From Bacillota bacterium (GTDB lineage Bacteria; Bacillota; UBA4882; UBA8346), in NCBI GenBank assembly GCA_023394955.1, contig JAEWZY010000024.1, forward strand, positions 1 to 8,665: a stretch of DNA of 8,665 nt, in the 5' to 3' direction. Shown here piece by piece: positions 7,292-8,665 of the stretch (position 1 is the first letter of the stretch; the number at the start of each line of letters is the position of its first letter). The notes below the pieces were generated by a model. That model searched no databases. It was not told the DNA's origin and worked only from the letters and a program-made list of their open reading frames with translations. The position numbers were made by a program, and so were the translations under genes.

Positions 7292-7375
7292 CAACATAAG
7301 TTTTTTTATCCAACGCCCGGAAAGCCTTGTCAGGTGAAGAATTGGCCGGTCATCGTATAAAAAAGACTTATGTTG
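7292..7375. repeat. 84-bp inverted-repeat unit within the GC-rich tract
   Basis: CAACATAAG followed by T7-AT (7292-7309) faces ATAAAAAAGACTTATGTTG (7357-7375). The arms match over 18-19 bases with one single-base insertion and are separated by 47 bases. The A/T-rich arms stand out in a GC-rich setting. The unit could be a small MITE-like element or a long-stem RNA structure. No target duplication is evident. Confidence 0.55.
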
Positions 7376-7417
7376 CCAGCGGGAAAGCGGATAGTCTGGG
7401 AGTCCGCTGGTCCGCTT
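7376..7417. other. Two overlapping, mutually exclusive hairpins
   Basis: CCAGCGG (7376-7382) is complementary to CCGCTGG (7404-7410), while AAGCGGA (7385-7391) is complementary to TCCGCTT (7411-7417). The two pairings cross each other. Because of the short linkers they cannot both form easily, so they look like alternatives. Any regulatory meaning is speculative. Confidence 0.35.
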
Positions 7418-7587
7418 GATTCACCGGCCCGGCACCGTCGTCGTGACTGGCCGCCGTCCGTGGCGGCCTGCCGGGCCTGGAGTCGGCTTTGAGCACCACC
7501 GCCCGCCCGATGTTGTTCTGAAAAGTCGTGTCACCCGTCCGCCTCAAGGCTCCCCATGAAAGATTAAAAAAGCAAGTAAAGAAAGAG

Positions 7588-7717
7588 GCCGCCCCTAGGG
7601 TGGCATTTTAATTCACAGCGGCGAAAAAATCAAGGCTATACGGAGCGCGCGAAAGGCACGCGCGGCCTTGACTTTTTCGCCTTTGTAAATTGAGTTTGGC
7701 AATTAAGGGGGGCGGTC
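7588..7717. repeat. Large nested imperfect palindrome with a 17-bp near-perfect stem
   Basis: The core arms 7620-7636 (GGCGAAAAAATCAAGGC) and 7665-7681 (GCCTTGACTTTTTCGCC) match at 16 of 17 positions. The single mismatch would be a G-U pair in RNA from the reverse strand. An inner CGCGCG/CGCGCG pair lies in the loop. Outer arms CCGCCCC (7589-7595) and GGGGCGG (7709-7715) extend the structure imperfectly to about 130 bp. It could be a structured RNA, a terminator-like element, or a MITE/REP-type repeat. No coding frame explains it. Confidence 0.6.
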
Positions 7718-7768
7718 TGAAAAACAACCGGGGCGAATCAGGACGGCCTAAAAAACATTCCGGAATCA

Positions 7769-7833
7769 TGGGGAAAAGGTTCCCGAGATTGGGGAAAAGC
7801 TCTCTGAACTAGGGGAAAGGGTTCCCTGTAGAT
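7769..7833 (+). repeat. Three tandem degenerate 21-23-bp repeats
   Basis: The copies are 7769-7789, 7790-7810 and 7811-7833, each beginning (T/A)GGGGAAA. Copies 1 and 3 share a GGTTCCC block, and copy 2 has GCTCTCT in its place. The array ends at the base before the TGTC terminus of the adjacent IS-like unit, so it may be part of the element's end, a target site, or a protein-binding array. Confidence 0.55.
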
Positions 7834-8139
7834 TGTCAAGTAGAATTGACCCTTTTTTCAAATTTTTTTCACTGAAAATTGACCCCTTTACCGTTGAATA
7901 ATTTTTCGTATCTGTTCCAAGATATCTTGTTCGGTATAGGAATAACAGTGGTCGTCATCGGCTGGGCCGGGTTCTTGGCCGAGCTTTTCAAGAATAATTT
8001 TTTCCACGTCCGCCGGGATATCCCAGAAATATTTTTCCCTCAAATTCCGGATATACTTACGCGTAACGATCATTTTGATTCTTTCCTTTCGTGTCAATCT
8101 CCGGATTGTTGTCTTAAGTGACCCCCATAACATTAGACA
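7834..8139 (-). mobile_element. Candidate 306-bp IS21-like remnant or MITE
   Basis: The unit starts TGTCAAGTAGAATTGACCC and ends GACA, so both ends read TGTC inward. The first end carries two AATTGACCC repeats (about 7845-7853 and 7878-7886), the kind of repeated TTGACCC terminus known in IS21-family elements. No istA or istB transposase gene is present. Inside lies a short reverse-strand ORF. Beyond the first four bases the two ends match poorly, and no target duplication is visible. It may therefore be only one IS end beside unrelated sequence. Confidence 0.4.
7888..8073 (-). CDS. 61-aa hypothetical protein inside the IS-like unit
   Basis: Read on the reverse strand from ATG 8073-8071, where AAAGGAAAG lies about 7 bases upstream. 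An ATG at 8133 would add 20 residues but sits only 6 bases inside the proposed element end and has no ribosome binding site. The protein is charged and mostly helical (MIVTRKYIRNLREKYF, ADVEKIILEKLGQE), with an acidic DDDHCYSYTEQDILEQIRK stretch. No catalytic motif or known domain is recognised. It may be a small accessory protein of the element or a leftover fragment. Confidence 0.5.
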   Translation of the reverse strand: MIVTRKYIRNLREKYFWDIPADVEKIILEKLGQEPGPADDDHCYSYTEQDILEQIRKIIQR

Positions 8140-8208
8140 TATTCAATTTCGTATCCTGCATTTTTGACCGCGGCTTTATTTAATAAGATTTTTTTACTGC
8201 TTTGTTCC

Positions 8209-8665
8209 AGCTACAGCTATGATGAAGTCGGAAACATCAAAACCGTCAATGACGGTGGGAAACTTAAGCTTTACGAGTATGATAAAAACAACCAGTTGAC
8301 CAAGGCGGTGACTCCCGGAACCTTCATGGAAACCACTCCGACACCGGGCACGGCAGCCCTGAAAACCGGCGATATCTTAGGTAACGGCATCTTCGAGTTC
8401 ACCCCGATCCTTTCGGGACTGATGGGGTTGGACTACCATGCTTCCAGTATCGGAATTGATTTCGGAGGCATAGCGCCGGGGGTTAAGAAGATTGAGTTAG
8501 TACCGGATCGAAATCATTCGACTCACCGGATTAGCGACAATACCATCGCCTTATATGTTTCCAATGATAATCTGAACTACAGCTTGATACCCCGGACGGG
8601 TTGGGAGTATCACAAGAACGAGAAAGGGATTGTTACCTTAACCACCAAAGAAAAGGTCGCGACCC
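8209..8665 (+). pseudogene. 5'-truncated Rhs/YD-repeat fragment, runs off the window end
   Basis: From codon 8209 the frame reads SYSYDEVGNIKTVNDG and LYEYDKNNQLTKA, which are clear YD-repeat units. A beta-rich stretch follows (TPGTAALKTGDILGN, LDYHASSIGIDFGG, ALYVSNDNLNYSLI), probably a lectin- or discoidin-like sandwich inserted in the Rhs shell. The frame is open from 8137 (stop TAG 8134-8136) to the last base. There is no plausible start near the beginning of homology: the first in-frame ATG lies well inside (about 8326), and TTG 8164 has no ribosome binding site. The upstream neighbour is the IS-like unit, so the gene has probably lost its 5' part. Whether the 3' part is intact lies outside the window. 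It may be another silent Rhs segment used as a recombination donor. Confidence 0.65.

Larger units (their letters stand above)
6865..7587. other. GC-rich tract with no credible gene, dense in inverted repeats
   Basis: The composition shifts sharply to GC-rich at about 6865. Open frames on both strands are short, overlap one another, are rich in Pro/Arg/Lys/Ser without domain-like patterns and lack ribosome binding sites. I read none of them as genes. Short perfect inverted repeats recur: CCGGAGC/GCTCCGG (7097-7125), CTCGCGC/GCGCGAG near 7214-7252, GGCCGCC/GGCGGCC (7449-7468), and those listed separately. A structured RNA, a decayed mobile element or a palindromic repeat cluster could explain this tract. 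Confidence 0.5.

Noticed and set aside
6898..7337. Open frames of 66-78 residues on both strands in the GC-rich tract.
   Set aside because: They overlap each other, lack ribosome binding sites, have low-information Pro/Arg/Ser-rich composition and cover inverted repeats.
7376..7417. H-type pseudoknot from the two crossing stems.
   Set aside because: A 2-base linker would have to span both 7-bp helices, so simultaneous pairing is not feasible; they are treated as alternative hairpins.
7769..7833. CRISPR array from the tandem repeats.
   Set aside because: The repeats are contiguous and degenerate with no spacers, and no cas gene is nearby.
7888..8133. Longer 81-aa version of the reverse-strand ORF starting at 8133.
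   Set aside because: The internal ATG at 8073 has a strong ribosome binding site, and 8133 lies almost at the proposed element end without one.
8180..8211. Intron 3' splice-site look-alike (pyrimidine tract followed by CAG).
   Set aside because: All other signals are bacterial, and in the other two cassettes the same TTCCAG is part of an Rhs codon series.

Overview
The window is an Rhs (YD-repeat) polymorphic-toxin locus. It holds the 3' end of one full Rhs gene, two tandem displaced 'orphan' Rhs tips, a gene-free GC-rich tract, a small IS-like unit and the start of a further Rhs fragment. The organism is uncertain. Strong AGGAGG-type ribosome binding sites and AT-rich cassettes suggest a clostridial (Peptococcaceae-like) Firmicute. 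A spirochaete, whose Rhs genes look similar, is the main alternative. No housekeeping gene is present to settle this.

Layout. 1-1746: C-terminal part of an Rhs protein with YD repeats, the Rhs core ending in DPTGL, and a glycine-rich hydrophobic tip. It is followed 9 bases later by a two-helix membrane protein (1756-2211), the likely immunity partner. 2239-2335: non-coding leader copy A. 2337-3713: orphan tip 2, with an Rhs core but no normal start codon and a C-terminal His...Ser-x-Gly-Cys motif like L,D-transpeptidases. It is followed by a TolB-like beta-propeller lipoprotein (3777-4685), a candidate immunity protein on the cell surface or in the periplasm. 4701-4797: leader copy B, ungapped against copy A. 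4799-6448: orphan tip 3, with an Rhs core, a long helical region, an S/T/G linker and a membrane-associated C-terminus. It overlaps an apparently ATT-initiated 54-aa two-helix membrane protein (6444-6608), followed by a 66-aa single-helix protein (6623-6823). About 6865-7833: no credible gene, but several inverted repeats, one large near-perfect hairpin and three tandem 21-mers. 7834-8139: a 306-bp unit bounded by TGTC...GACA, with IS21-like AATTGACCC repeats at one end and a 61-aa reverse-strand ORF. 8209-end: a 5'-truncated Rhs/YD fragment that runs off the window.

Working together. The toxin/immunity pairs look like a stored repertoire. Each orphan cassette begins at a 33-bp stretch shared with the coding sequence of the upstream Rhs gene, so homologous recombination there could fuse a new tip and its immunity gene onto an expressed Rhs core. 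The three tips seem to have different modes of action (membrane, cell wall, unknown), and the membrane or lipoprotein nature of the neighbours matches the first two. These assignments rest on reading motifs by eye; no database search was possible.
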